Notes: a model not told the origin generated them from the sequence alone. Shown: positions 10,919-23,776, counted from the first letter of the stretch. The stretch: 64,000 nt of DNA from Quercus robur (GCF_932294415.1 NC_065541.1:50694290-50758289); one strand, 5' to 3'. Numbers and translations: made by a program.

Positions 10919-11687
10919 TATCATACAGAATAAAGAAACAAGTGTGTACATTGCTTGGCTTCTCGATAAAATATGCTCAATTTGGTTTTGTTTGGGATCA
11001 TTTTCAGTAGGTTCCTACAATGAAGAAACATAGGTTCCATCAAGAGACTTTTTGCTTGGTTATTTCTAGGCATATTAACAATGCATTTAACATCAAGTTC
11101 AACTGGTTGCTCACTTGGTAACAATGCATTTAGCATCAATGTGTAGGGAGGATAGGCCTAAATTCAGAGCAAGCAAAAGGCCATCCTTCAATACTCTCAA
11201 TTCTGGCAACACACTAATTTTATGTCCCAAAGATCATGTAAAGCTTTTTACCCAAATTCCAAATGAGGAGCCATAGATCTTGAGCTCAACCCACCTAGGA
11301 GTGGGTTTAGACCAATTAAATGCTATAGAGGAACAATTCAACCTGGTAGAAGGATTGATGGTTATTTTAAAAAATTCCATTCCTTTTTGTAGACAATTTC
11401 TTGTTTGAAAGGGTTAGAGATTCCTATGTAACCATAAATTCCAAATACCTATGTCTTCATAACATGCACAGATTTAGTGCAATAAAATTTGAGCCAGTCC
11501 CTCCAACCCATTGTAAAGAAAAGGAGCAAAAAGTAGTAAGTGGAATAGTCATCTTTTCCGAGAAGTTTGTTGCAAATGGACAGTCACTAAGGACATGTCC
11601 TATAGATTCTATTTTTTTATTGCAAATGGTGCATACGGGTGATACTACCTCTGGAGCTCAGTACTTCATAAACAGGAGCATTGTTAC
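10919..11687 (-). mobile_element. LINE (L1-type) 3' coding remnant
   Basis: On the minus strand a zinc-binding reverse-transcriptase tail is visible at about 11640-11400 (TICNKKIESIGHVL followed by DCPFA, the usual C-C-H-C spacing). Further downstream at about 11139-10930 is an RNase H-like C-terminus (the run CRNLLKMIPNKTKLSIFYREA is typical). Stops and frame changes interrupt it, so it is dead. Order and strand agree with the 3' half of a plant L1 element. Part of it was carried along when the NAC region duplicated: a second copy lies at 29412-29656, and a trace of its edge at the start of unit 3. Confidence 0.7.
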
Positions 11688-13092
11688 TGTAACCCCCAAA
11701 ATCAAAGGCAATAAAAGTCTATTTAATCTGAATAATCCATAAAAATATTAAAAAAAAAAGAAACTATCAACCTTGAATCTGATTACAAAAGTCAGAGCTC
11801 TAATTCACCAAATACAAAACATCCTCAAAATAATTCTCCAATACAAAGTTTAATGCTATAAAATAATAATAAAATCCTCAAATCCACAAAAATAGTTTGT
11901 AACTTCTATCTCCCAAGAATCTCTACTCCAGTAATCCACCTAATGTATCTGTAATGGGAAATAAAGGGAGGGGGGGTGAGATAACTCAATAAGTGGAATT
12001 CACTAACATTGGGGTGTGGGAACAAACCTTTCAAATAAATAATTCTTTCAACAGATTCACAACTTATAACTCACCAATATTTTGTCATCAACTATTTCAT
12101 GTAAAAGAAAATAATATCTTTATATTGTGAGCCATCATAATATATATATTGATACCATCACATAAACAATTTCCTAGGCTTTTCTCATGGTCAACGTTTA
12201 AGCCCTATTGACAGGGTTGTGCTGTCCCCTTTTTGGGACTGGAACCTCTTTTCATCCCATTTCTTAAGGATGGCTCCTTTGGAACCTAAAGGTACACTCC
12301 CTTGCTAAGGAGTTTCCTTTTGGATCCTCAATAGTATGCTCCCTTGCTAAAGAGCTATCAAATATGCACTGCCCCCTTTTGGGACCGTCCCTTGCTAAGG
12401 ACTAACTGCAGTATGATTGTCCCTTGCTAAGGACTAAAATACCATACTGAGCTTCTAATCACGACTTGCCATAGGTTTTCAAAACTTATTCAATATGCCC
12501 GCAAAATAATCCATTCATAATTCTCAAAATATAAAGATATATTCACACATACAAGTTTAAATAAATTTAGGTTGTCCCACAAGTTTTTTATAAAACGAAT
12601 AGTCAATGTGCACGTCAAGAAATTATAAAATATCCATTTATATGTATAGAATAACAATATATTTCTTTGATATATAATAGTTTAATAACCAACACTGTTT
12701 GGGAAAACCCCCAAAATTAGTAAACACCACTTACCTCTTAGTTGCAAAATAAAGGAAATCAACCTTCCTTGAATCACAACAATTCAATAGAATTAGAACC
12801 TGATTCTCCTACACAGTCGTAGAGAAGACAAGAAACAGCTTACTTGTATGTTGCCATTGAAAATAAAAAGGGACTTCTTATGTATATACACATGTAATTT
12901 AAGAGAAAAAAGGCTAGGGTTTTCAAGGTCCATATATGTACTTATGTCACCTCACTTGGGCTTCATATTCCATAGTATTTATCTTCTTTTTAATACCTTA
13001 GGCCCAAATTAATTTAATCCATTTTAATTATAGGCCTTCATTAAAAATTTACGTATAATAATTTAATTGGTATCAAATTATGGGGTGTTACA
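11688..13092. mobile_element. Solo LTR inserted in the LINE remnant/NAC unit boundary
   Basis: Begins TGTAACCCCCAAAA and ends GGGGTGTTACA, typical Ty3/Gypsy-like LTR termini. It is 1405 bp with no internal coding region, and the 5-mers GTTAC (11683-11687) and GTTAT (13093-13097) fit a slightly diverged target duplication. The paralogous junctions at about 29657 and 35447 lack it, giving two empty sites, so insertion came after or beside the NAC duplication. Several CCCTTGCTAAGGA repeats lie at 12290-12440. Confidence 0.8.
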
Positions 13093-14235
13093 GTTATGAA
13101 GTCAGTGGCCAAACGAAATACTTAACACAATGTGTGGTTTGTGTCTGCCAAACCCAATTGCCCAAGGTGGGAGGTAGATTCAGGGACTTAAAGCCTATTA
13201 CATTCATAGTTGTTGCAAACTAATTTGTAATAATTTTAGTATTTTTCTTTCAAAATCGAACAATCTCTTCGCTTTCGCTTTAATATGTTAAAATGTAAGG
13301 TATTAGATATATTGTAGATAAGCAGGAAACAGAAAACATGATTTTAGGGAAAACTAGCCGGGAATTTTCCTTCTTAGGGAGGAGCACTGCCTTGTTTAGG
13401 AGGCTTTGTTTAGGTGACAGATAGATGCATCTTATAGCTGAATCCTTCACTAGGAGAGTTGTCCAATAGCATCATTCAGTCACCAAATGAGAGAGAGAGA
13501 GAGAGAGAGTTTTAGACTTTTAGCACGCTGACTGAACCCCACAATCACCTACAAAGTTGGCAAACCATAGAAAACTATAGGCGTAGGGAACCACGTGAAA
13601 TCTTGGAATGGAAGCAAGACTCACACACAGACCAATTTCTGATTAGCTAACAAAAATTTGGAAAGGGTAGGAGCAGCTGAAAGCCTTTATCCTGGCCATG
13701 GAAGCTTTAGGTAGAATGTGGCATCAATTGCTAATCAACAAAATGATCATGAAACAGAATATAGCCAAGTCAATCAAATGTCTCTACTGTTCAATAGCAT
13801 ATCCCTGTTCTGATGTTAAGCCATTAGATTTAGAAACCAATATAGCACAAACATGAAGTGAAAAATTGCAGCAATAATTTCCAAACCACATATATAAATG
13901 CAAATCTAATCATGACAAAAACCATTTATAAAATTTTCCATTCAACATTAATGTTCACAAAATCCTCAAACCTCAAGTAAAAATATGACATTATTACAAT
14001 CAAGCCATATATTACAAAATGAAAAATGAAACACTGACACTATACACATGCCATAGATATACGCATACATCTGGGCACTGTATGTCTTCTTGTAACGAAA
14101 TGTAGCAAAATATAACCCATAAATATTGCAATACTTGGGTGAAACGGACTGATTTTATTTTATTTTTTCAATTTTTTGATAAGTGAGCTCCAAAGGACCG
14201 AAATTTTTTTTTTTTTTTTTTTTTTTTTACGAAGT
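13093..14235. other. 3' flank of NAC copy A, shared by all three units
   Basis: Collinear with 29657-30763 and 35447-36596. It contains a GA microsatellite near 13491, conserved in all three with different lengths. No protein frame is shared. The sense-strand 3' UTR begins with an A-tract just after the stop (T-run 14204-14228 here, 25 nt). Confidence 0.7.
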
Positions 14236-15886
14236 TTAGCACCAGTTCCCATAAAGCAGCATTTCCCGAATAAAGACCACAAACAAAAATATACCTATGA
14301 GTATTTTGACAAAATACACCAAGGGCGGAGTAGATTCATGGCCTTTTTGAGATGTCTCTTGGAAAATGAGGGAACCCTTCCGATCACTGCCCGCTGACCT
14401 AGGACTATTATCTGCATTGGTACCTTGAGCCATTTTCTGCTCTTTGTCAGATTCCGTAATGGATCTTTCTTTCTGGGGCAGATTAGTAGTAATACTGAGT
14501 CTTGAAGCATCTTTGGCCTGCAAAAAGAAATACTATGTAGTCAAAACATAATAGCATATACGTCCTGAATTTTTTCTTCCATTTAAGACAATCTCAGTAG
14601 AGACAATAGACCATTCATGTTCTGCTGCAGCTAAATCCTCTCACCTTGTCAACGGATACAACTTTAAGACTGCTATTCTTCGGGTGGAATTTTCTAGGAG
14701 CAGCTCTCTGTTCTACAGAGTGGCGGGATCTTGGTGGATATTGAAGCTTCAAGGTTCCTATGCTTGGAGGAGATCGTTGACCCTGCGATTGAGTGCTGAG
14801 CACATGACGGATATCTGCAGCTGAGTCGAGAGAAGAAGCATCAAGAACGACACCATTTCTATTTTCTTTGTACTGGCCACGGTTAGACGAGGATGCAGTT
14901 CCACCGTTAATGATATGCATTTGCTGGTGCTGTAACATACAGAAATGAACACGAAATTTAAATTTCCAAGCATCCTAAACAAGAAAGTCCAAAAAAGTTG
15001 TTCTGAAAGACTACACTGCCAGAAATGTGGCAAAGTATGGGTACTTGACTGGTGCAAAACATCAACAGAGCTCAAAATTTTCATTCTACCCGAAGACTCA
15101 AAGATCTATAGGAGAATATTATATAACATTGTAGCAATATGAGATTCATATTATTACAACGTTTTTAGTAATATTCTGCTATAGAGATTTGTGATTCACA
15201 AGCTATTAAAGATATATCCTTCAATAGCAGGTACTGGAAAATATATATTTACCTGTGCTTGGGCTGTGTCAGTGTCCGAATCACTGCTTAGTCCACCGCC
15301 ATTATAGTATATCTTTATCGATGACTCTGGTGTCCTGGAATCATTGGATTGCCTGAATTCTTCAAAGGTATATTCATCCTGCGGGTTGAAAAGTGAATTG
15401 ACAAACTGATCCTCTTCCTGTTCATTAGCGAAGTCGTAATCCTGTTCAAAGCCATCAGTAAATGTGGGATCCACAACACAAGGTTCCGGCTGATTGTATT
15501 CTTTTAGCTGCAATGAGTAAGCGACTTTGTAATCCTGATGCTGAGATTGAAGGAGTGATGCCGGGTCTATGTCTACTCGATTGATTTCATGAATCTAAAA
15601 TCATAAACAAGAAGGCATCAGTTCCAAAAATGCTTCCCAAGGTTTACATGAAGAAGTTGATATTGGAAGTATGAAATAATTTCAGCATAAGGCACGCTCC
15701 TTCTAACCTCTGGAATTGTATGCCCTGGCACCTGAGTTTCAAAATCAGAAGCATCATCAAGGGGAGCCTCATTAGTCTTCACATCTGTTTTTCTCTTTAA
15801 GCGGCAGAGGACAAAAGCTTTCTGCACAAGTTGGAGAATGAACTGATATCACTTAGTGGTAGTAAATAACATAAGTTCAGGAAGAA

Positions 15887-15922
<36 letters not shown>

Positions 15923-17352
15923 AATAAAAAGTACAAGAAAATTTCAAACATCAACATCAGAAGCATATAACCAATACTCTTCTAATCGCGTCAATGACTG
16001 TCTAGGATGACATTAGGCATCAAGTACTAGAAATATACTTTATCTGTTTAAGAAAGGCTAGTTTTCAGAGATAAAAACAAAGTTACCAATTTCTTCTTGC
16101 AAACAATAATGATGAAAGAAAGTAAGTTGGTGGCAATGAGAAAATCTTAGCAAAGAGGCGTTGAACTTCATGGTAATGCACAATAGTTATGCAAAAGCAA
16201 GTGTATGAATGTGATTAGCAAGTACCTGATGTGAAAATACTACTTCACCAATTATTTTTCATAGATAGAGCAATCTTCTAGTTCTAGCTGCATACAGGTC
16301 CAGGGCATGCGATTCCACCAGTTTAACAAATTTGTCTTGCAATGCTTAATAATTTTTTCTTGGCTAAACAAACAAGTCTTAACTAAAACCAAGATTCTAA
16401 TTTAGGCGTAATTCTTTAAATGCTTAAAGCACAATTCAAGGACCCAATTACTCAAGGTCAAATCAGATTACCTCAATCAAATTTGAAAAAAATGGAGACT
16501 GAATGGATACTAGCAAAATATGAATGATATTGATCATAGGTACAATGACATTAATTGCAGCATAGTCCAAACACAATCAAACGTGTATAAAAGCAAGGAA
16601 ATGTATTCTTACCATAATCTTAATACAAATTCATAAATTCAACAGCAACAATCTTCATCCAAAGAGAGACAGCAATTAGTGAAAAAATTGATAAGAGCAT
16701 AACATGAAGATTAACCTCGTGATGATGAAAGGCAACTGGCTGATACTCATGTATAACCCAAGAGGTCCTGACCCCAGTTGGAACACGACCTTCATGGAAC
16801 ACCAAAGTCTTCTTTGTAGCAATTACAGTGTTGGTTCCTTTAGCCCTGATATTCCTATCCCTCCCGGTGGATTTCCAGTAGCCTCTCTTGGTCGCCCTGT
16901 TCACTCGGGATCGGTTGATTTCCCGGGCACAAAAGAAGAACCATTCTTGGTCATCTGACTTGATCACTGATAACCCTGCACAACCATGCACAAGAGACAA
17001 GACCTTTAATTCATTACAAAACCTCAAACTTTGATGAAACACATTAAGACCAATTCTTAACTTGAAAATTGAATAACTAATACTATTGAGCTTAGCAAGA
17101 ACAGAGTGGATTGCAACAAGTAAAAAAGATTAATTTTTGGCACTTGTGTCAGTAAGATAAGTGAGTACCGGGTAAATCCCAAGGCTCGTATTTGCAGATA
17201 TTAACTTCACCGATGGCTCGGACTTCGTATTCCTTGTCGCCTTGCATTTTGAGCCCCAGATAGTGGCTGACCAATTCTTCATCGGTTGGGTGGAATCTAT
17301 ATCCCACCGGTATTGAATCCAATCCAGTTTCAGAATATGTCATGCTTGTCAT
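14236..17352 (-). CDS. Membrane-tethered NAC transcription factor, copy A
   Basis: Six exons: 17169-17352, 16716-16975, 15708-15821, 15253-15594, 14645-14929, 14236-14517. All have GT/AG junctions and keep frame; the product has 488 residues. The NAC domain spans about 15-160: subdomain [17 protein letters not shown], then [29 protein letters not shown] and WVIHEYQP. The middle region is acidic and Ser/Asp-rich ([12 protein letters not shown]). A single hydrophobic helix at about 462-484 ends the protein, as in NTL/NTM1-type NACs, which sit in a membrane and are released by proteolysis to enter the nucleus. Compared with B and C it lacks a seven-residue stretch in exon 3 and five in exon 6, and has Ala in IATKK where the siblings have Gly. 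Its 5' flank is interrupted by a 9.9-kb MULE starting about 400 bases upstream of the ATG, which may alter expression. Confidence 0.9.
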
Positions 17353-17759
17353 CTCTCGTAAACTTCAACTTTCGTTAAAGCAAAGAAACTATAAAAAGGA
17401 AACAAAGAACCCCAACAACAACAACAACAACAAAAGTAAGCAAAAGATGGTAACAAGTAATAAAGAACTATGTGTTATTGTCGGGTTTGAACTGGAAAAA
17501 TTTAGATTAGAAGAAGCAGGAGTGAGCAGAGAAGAGACCGTGTTTTGAGGGTAATGAAATAGTTAGAGTGAGGGCTAATGGGCCATTGACTTGACTTGAG
17601 AGTAACTCTTCAGCTTAGTTTAGAAGCTATTACCAAACTCCGAGTCTGACAAAAGATTGAAACAGTTTTGGATTGGCCTATGACACGTTGACACGCAAGT
17701 GCTCCTGTACTGTGAGGGTGTGGATCCCATTTCTATTTTCTTAGCCGTGTCTTTCTTCT
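17353..17759 (-). promoter_or_regulatory. Proximal 5' flank of NAC copy A, cut by the MULE
   Basis: Homologous to the flanks of copies B (33680-34080) and C (39553-39950). It includes a CAA repeat (17411-17431) that varies among copies and lies in the presumed 5' leader. Continuity with the distal flank is broken at 17759, where the MULE is inserted; the distal part resumes at 27698. Confidence 0.7.
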
Positions 17760-17841
17760 AGGCATTTCAGCTTATTAACCCTGATTTTCAAACATTATAA
17801 TTAGCTGTCCACGTTTTTAAATTATATTACAGACTAACATC

Positions 17842-17955
17842 TTGAGCCTAAGAGGCTCGATTTTGGACTGTTTTCAAGTTTTGACGGAGTTTGAGCTGGC
17901 TTCTTTTCCACTTGAGTCTTTCCACGTGGAAATCAAGTCTTAGAGACTCGATTTT
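17842..17955. repeat. Left subterminal palindromes of the MULE
   Basis: Two short hairpins of the form GAGTCTTAGAGACTCGATTTT: one at 17842-17864 (diverged, TTGAGCCTAAGAGGCTCGA) and one at 17931-17955. Related copies occur at 22311-22340, 22376-22400, 27397-27424, 27483-27510, 27550-27575 and 27583-27607. Clusters like this near transposon ends are often transposase-binding sites; that role is inference. Confidence 0.7.
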
Positions 17956-18192
17956 CAATCTATGGTCCACGGCCTGCCACATGGTTAGGGTAGCTATTGA
18001 ACATAGTCCTCATAATGTGGGTTTGGAGTCTCTCCGTTTTTTCCTCCAAAAAACCCAGTAGCTCTCTCTTCCTCTCTCACTCTCTCTCTCACTCTCATAC
18101 AAAACTCACCCCATTTCAAAACCTCAAATCAAACTCACCCTTCATATTTTCACATCCTCATGTTAGGTAAGGTTTCTCACTCTCTTTAGTTG

Positions 18193-18232
<40 letters not shown>
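18193..18232. repeat. (AT)n microsatellite inside the MULE
   Basis: About 20 uninterrupted AT units in the left non-coding part of the MULE, followed by long T runs at 18363-18392. Confidence 0.95.
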
Positions 18233-18236
<4 letters not shown>

Positions 18237-18359
18237 TGTTAGGTTTTTTTATGGGTATGTATATCATGACTATTTTTTTTTTTTAGTTTGATATTGTTCT
18301 TTATATTTTTGATAGCATGATTTGAAGGTTTGTAATGGGGTGAGTTGTGTGTGTGTGTT

Positions 18360-18393
<34 letters not shown>

Positions 18394-18844
18394 ATTTGAG
18401 TATGATTAATGAATTTTTATTTTTTTTTTATTTTAGGAACAAATGAAAATGATTGAATGTGTGTATGTGCTAGGGTGAGTATATGCAAATGTGGGGTTTG
18501 TATATGCATATGATTTAACAAGTTAGTGTATATAACTATATATTTGTTAGGCTTTTATAAAAAGTAAAAAAATATTATAGATATATGTATTGTTAGGCTT
18601 TTTATCATGACTATTTTTTTTTTTTTTTGAGTTTAATATTTTTCTTTATTTTTTTGTTAGAATGAGTTGAAATTTTGTAATGGGGGTGTTTGTTGTCTTT
18701 AGTTTTTTTTATTTGTTTGAGTATGAAATGATAACGATTGAGTGTGTTTGTTTGTGATGTGGGGTGAGTATATGCAAATGTGGGGTGACAATTTGTAATT
18801 TTTAAACTTTGAGTAGATAGAAAAGGTTTTGCTGTCACTGTTAA

Positions 18845-21640
18845 ATGAAAGAGATAAAATATGTCACTAACATATTACACTTGACTCTAATAGGTTCACA
18901 ATTTCTGAAGAATATTGATATAAATGTATACTACGGTGGACCCCTTGTCAATCCTGGAGAGATTGATGGATTCCCATTTAGAGGGTTGGGTATCGAATGC
19001 TACTACATGATGATACGCCGTAAGTTGAAGACGTTAAATGATTTGAAGAAGAAAATAATGGAAAAATTGAATTTGAACCCTGCTTGTTATGACATAAATT
19101 ATTTATCGTTACCCACAAGAAGTCCTTCATGAACGGATAAATTACAGGTATATGGCTATCAAAGAAGACAAATATATAAAGATCATGTTTAATAGGATCC
19201 ATAAAATGCCCCAAGTAAATGCTGTTGAGTTGTACGTAAGTTCGGAGCCGCTTGCAGAAGCTAATACTGAGGAGGTGCAACAAACAACTATATCTTTACA
19301 ATTTACAGCCTTAGATGATGGATACACTACAATGGGAGGCTATACAATGGGAAGTTATACGCTTTCATCTCAAGATCATGCTGCTAATACTGGTGAAACA
19401 CTCCAACCTCAAGAGACACATTTAGGGGAGGAAGACAAAGACGAAGATCATGTTGTGAATAATGGTGAAAATCTTGATGATATGGATGAGTATGAAGAGA
19501 GGAATGAGCGAGGCGACTTTGACAGGGATGTGGATGACCATGAACTCGTTCCCAATTTTGAAGAGGAAAATATGGAGTACCATGATGAAAGTGATGCAGA
19601 CAATGAAATTGGCATCCAGCATGATACAAATACGACCATTGCCTACATACCTCCTGCTGAGTCTACGCAAATACTTGGCAAGATATGGTTGATCTTTCAC
19701 GTCTTTAGATACCATTTGTTTCTACTTGGGAAGATGGGATGCATTTTAGTAAAGGGTTGACTTTTGCAAATAAAGAGGCGGTGAAGTGTGCATTGATAAT
19801 ATACGCACTAAAGGAGAATAGAAATTTTTTTATCCAGAGGTTGACCAAAACTAAATTGTGCATCGCATGCATTGACACCAATTGCAAGTGGTACGTTGAG
19901 GTATTCATGAAGGCTAAACTTAATGGTCTGTGGATTGTCATGTCTTATGTGGGTCCACACAGTTGTATACCCTTTGGCCTGCGAAAGGACGGTAAAATGA
20001 TAGATTCTAATTTTGTTGCATCATAAATTGTGGGAAAATTGCGACAAAATCACACTGCTCGTATTGATGAGCTCTGGGAGATCATTCATACTAAGTATAA
20101 TCATGAGCTTTCTTACTATAAGGTTTGGGACGCAAAACAAAAGGAAATTGTTAAGATATTTAGGGATTGGGAGGAGTCTTAGCAAAAGTTGCGAAAGTTG
20201 TTGATGGCATACTTGGATCAGGATCCGGGTACCCAGTACAACTATTTCGCCATACCTAGGGAACCTAGTACTACGTTACTGCGCTATGTATTTTGGGCAT
20301 TTGCTCCATGCATTGCTGCATTTAGATATTGCAGGCCAGTAATCAGTATTGATGAGACTCATCTGTATGGTAAATATCGAGGGGTGTTGATGATTGCAAT
20401 GACAACTAATGCTAACCAAAAGGTTTTACCTCTCGCCTTTGCTGTTGTGGACAAGGAGTCAGGGCATAGTTGGGGGTGGTTTTTAGAGTGTCTCAGGAGT
20501 TCGATAGGGCATGTGATACCTAATGAGTGCATTTGCATTATTTCTGATCGACATAAAGGTATCAAATGCACCATTGCAGAGTGGCCTAGAGGTGATGATG
20601 GAAGCATATGGGTATTTCACCGATATTGTCTTCGACATGTTGATAGCAACTTCAACACACACTTTAATGACCCGACTCTAAAGGCATTGGCCTTGAAAGC
20701 TGGATATGCGACTCATGAAGCTAAATTTGAGTCCATAATGCAAACCATTAAGGATGTCGAGATTAATGCAATGAGCGGTGTAGAACCTGATGATCCCATT
20801 ATTGCCCGCCTGATACCATGCACATATCTAATAAGTGAGGATCTGGACAAATGGACCCAGTCACATGATGGTGGAAGACGTTACGGGGCAATGACAACCA
20901 ATATCTCAGAGTGCTTTAATAGGGTACTTAGAGGTACCCGCGGTTTGCCCATTGCTGCAATGGTTAAGTTCACTTGGTGCAAACTTGTTGCATAGTTCCA
21001 CGATCGACATAAAGAAATTACTTCTCATCTCTCTCAAGGTAAGGTGTGGAGTGATTATGCAATGGGGATCTATAACAAAAATGCAGAGAAAGTTGTAGGA
21101 CACACTTTGAGGAATTTTAATCATGAAACTGGTGTGTATCAAGTGGTTACCCCATACAACGACCATAGAGGTGGAGGGGGAAACCACAGTCATGAAGTGC
21201 ACGTATTTGCTAGAACATGTGGTTGTGGAAAGTGGCAAAACATTAAGATCCCTTGTTCACATGCAATTAAAGTCCTTTAAGGTCTGCACCTCGATGCGAC
21301 CACCTATGTTGACCCATGTTACAGTTTGGAGAACGTCATTCACACATATGCACATCGATTTGTGGTGCCAAAGTCAAAGTCATTGTGGAGGGACGATCAT
21401 GGACCACGGTGGATGCCGGAACCACAGCTATTAAGGGCCAAAGGTCGTCCTGTGAAGTCAAGAATAAGGAATGAAATGGATAGGGTACGACGAGAACGAG
21501 GAAGCCGGAGGGAAGATCCAGACTTGAGGAAGATTCAATCAAGGCAGCGATGCGGAATCTGTCATGAAGAAGGGCATAACTGGAGAAGATGTCCCAATTC
21601 CTATGGGGCTTCGACAAGCGATTCTCGTGGGGCTTCGACA
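18845..21640 (+). pseudogene. MULE transposase, broken
   Basis: Pieces in order: an N-terminal PB1-like part (about 18918-19100, INVYYGGPLVNPGEIDGF), an acidic linker (19152-19680), and the MuDR DNA-binding-like domain (19739-20026, GLTFANKEAVKCAL then IDTNCKW). Next come the MULE catalytic domain (20189-20995) and a SWIM zinc finger (about 21215-21270, CGCGKWQNIKIPCSH). A CCHC knuckle (about 21558-21600, CGICHEEGHNWRRC) closes it. In the catalytic piece the first Asp is in SIDETHLYG (residue 55 of the piece), the second in IISDRHKG (120), and the Glu in NISECFNR (241), with CLRH between. Breaks: frame changes near 19095, 19690 and 20025-20190, a TAG at 20993-20995, and a TAA near 21278. Domain order equals that of plant autonomous MULEs, so this element descends from one. 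No intron is needed for most joins, but some frame changes could be intron edges. Confidence 0.88.
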
Positions 21641-22402
21641 AGTGCTATCCCTATTTTATATAATATGCTCAAAATATCATTTGCTTGTTGTTCTTCGCAT
21701 TTGGGAACTAACGATCATATTTTAATGTGGCTCAGGCGAGCGAAGACTTGATTTCGGAATGGCATTGTACGTGGGAGTTATGGTTATCTTTGGTATGGAC
21801 AAGTGCTAGGCGACTATGTAGACTATGTTGTATCGACTTAGTTGTTATTTTGTTCATGGTTGAATGTTGTTGTAATTGAACTATTCGTTATCCATTGTAC
21901 TCGTTACATTAGTTGTGTTGTGTAGCGTTTGCCTATAATGCCAGCAATGATAGTACTTTGGCAAGTTCAATGATAGCTAGTAAAGTTTTTTTTTGTGTGC
22001 TTCATGTAGTGGTTAAATATGTCTGCTCTGTAGGTAAGAGGGCAACTGTAATGCCCATGAACAGTAACTAGTTCAATCCAGTTTTTTTTTTTTTTTGGTA
22101 TCTCATGTACTCTCCCTTTGACTGGTGGTATCAAATATATATATATATATATATATTATGCTCGTATCTTTACGTAGCCCATGTGATGTGTCTAAATCTG
22201 GTTTTTTGCTGTAGGTGGGGGAAGGGAAAAAAATTCCTAGTGGAATGTGTTATGGATTTGGTTTAATGCAAGTGGGGGAAGAAAAAGAAAAAGAAAAAGA
22301 AAATCCTAGTGGAAATCAAGTCTCTTAAACTCGATTTCCATTTAGGTGGCAGGATGGTAAATAACTACCATTATAAATCGAGTTTCAAAGGGTCGATTTC
22401 CA

Positions 22403-22905
22403 TTTGCGTGCTCCCTGTTACAGCGTCAGCATCAATAGGAAGCCGAAGAAGAACCTCCACATCTTGCAATGTTATGGTGACCTCACCATGTGGAATGTGG
22501 AAGGTGTGAGTCTCCAGCCGCCATCGCTCCACTAAGGCCGTTATTAGGCCATGGTCAATCTCTCTTCTCGGTTGCCTGAGGAGTCCCTCCAAACCAAGTG
22601 CCTTGATGATGTCAACAACTCGATCGTCCACCATTGGCTCTTGGTTGGAGAACTCTTCAGTACGGCCACGGCAGGTAAGGGACCCTGGATCTTGCATAAA
22701 ACGGAACCATAGATTAATATATGACAACAAGTGCATGTACATTGTATGAATTAAATGCGTGTACATTCGTTAAATCTTTAGTGTTGTGTTTTACCTGCCC
22801 ATTCCAAATAGCTTCTGACCGATGGATGGGTTGCAACTTCAACACCGACGTGTCAATAGGGCCAGGCTGCGTATGGTCAATCTGTCCAGCATTTGTAGCA
22901 GCCAT
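22403..22905 (-). pseudogene. Plant mobile domain (PMD/MAIN-like) gene fragment
   Basis: The first exon reads MAATNAGQIDHTQPGPID and continues to RSEAIWNGQ (22795-22905, 37 codons, donor CAG|GTAAAA). The second part reads DPGSLTCRGR, then IDHGLITALVERWR, ETHTFHIPHGEVTITLQDV and LLRLPIDADAVTG, clear N-terminal PMD sequence. The expected acceptor before GATCCAGG reads CAA instead of CAG, so splicing in frame looks lost. The frame stops where it runs into one of the MULE's short palindromes at about 22400, and the rest of the domain is missing. PMD genes are known to travel with plant MULEs and LTR elements; here only the front is kept. Confidence 0.82.
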
Positions 22906-23322
22906 ATTGCACAAGAATGATAAGCAATTAGCATGTATTAGACATGATTGAAAAAAAAAATCTAAGAAGTATTCTCAAAAAACAACTACCAATCATCACT
23001 CCACTATAATTGACATTTTAAGTCAGACAAAAAGGATTTTTTCGGAATAGATTTATGCCCAAGTCTTTTCTCGATTGATTGGCAACAAACTTTAAGTTGA
23101 CCATCTTAAACCAGGTAAATATACCATTCTACACATTGCAAATAAATATGAAAACATAATTATTACCACATGACTTTAGACATAAATAAGGGTTCAAAGA
23201 ATTGTGTATATTGAGAAATAGTTTTTGAAGAAGTTTCTTGTCAAAAACATCGACATTTTACAATCTTGTATCTGTTATATCTCTTCAATGCAGTTGCTAA
23301 AATTTCAAATTTTCATTTCTAG

Positions 23323-23596
23323 AGAAGAAACAACTATAACCAGGGGACGAGAAGGTTGAATGGGAGAGCTTTCAAAGCTCAACGAGAGGATAGCATTAGA
23401 CGAACGGTTTATTTTTCTGATATTGACTAGCATGTAAGTGGAAATTTTGGGAATTTCTAATCATCTTGATCGTTGAATATATAAATATAAAGTCTTTATT
23501 TGGTTCTAATTTTTGAATAATAACTTTAATAAAGTCTTTTATCAAATTTAGGTCACTGAAGAGCGGCTTGCTGCCTTATTTAGTAGTTGTGGCCAG
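23323..23596 (+). pseudogene. Captured two-exon piece of a CID8-13-type PABP-interacting RRM gene
   Basis: Exon a (23323-23433) reads RRNNYNQGTRRLNGRAFKAQ then REDSIRRTVYFSDID, one TAG, and His. Exon b (23552-23596) reads VTEERLAALFSSCGQ. Both have canonical junctions (TTCTAG|AGA, CAT|GTAAGT, TTTAG|GTC, CAG|GTAAGT) and join in phase. This is the start of the first RRM of plant CID proteins (PAM2-motif, poly(A)-binding-protein partners), where the usual residue at the TAG is Gln. Exons before and after are not seen within the MULE. The retained introns show capture at DNA level, as Pack-MULEs do. Confidence 0.78.
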
Positions 23597-23776
23597 GTAA
23601 GTTGCAATGCTCATTTGAACTCTGATCAATCCATTGTTTTTTCAGTACTTTAATATATTTGAACCTAGGAGCTGCATTTTGATTCTTTGATAATATTTTA
23701 ATTCACTTAGAGAATTCTTTTCCGTTATAACTTTGAAGCTGGCTAATTCATTTTAATTTTTTATTTCATCCTAGAG

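Noticed and set aside
19384-19715. Minus-strand frames opposite the transposase linker
   Set aside because: Antisense of a low-complexity acidic segment; no family resemblance.
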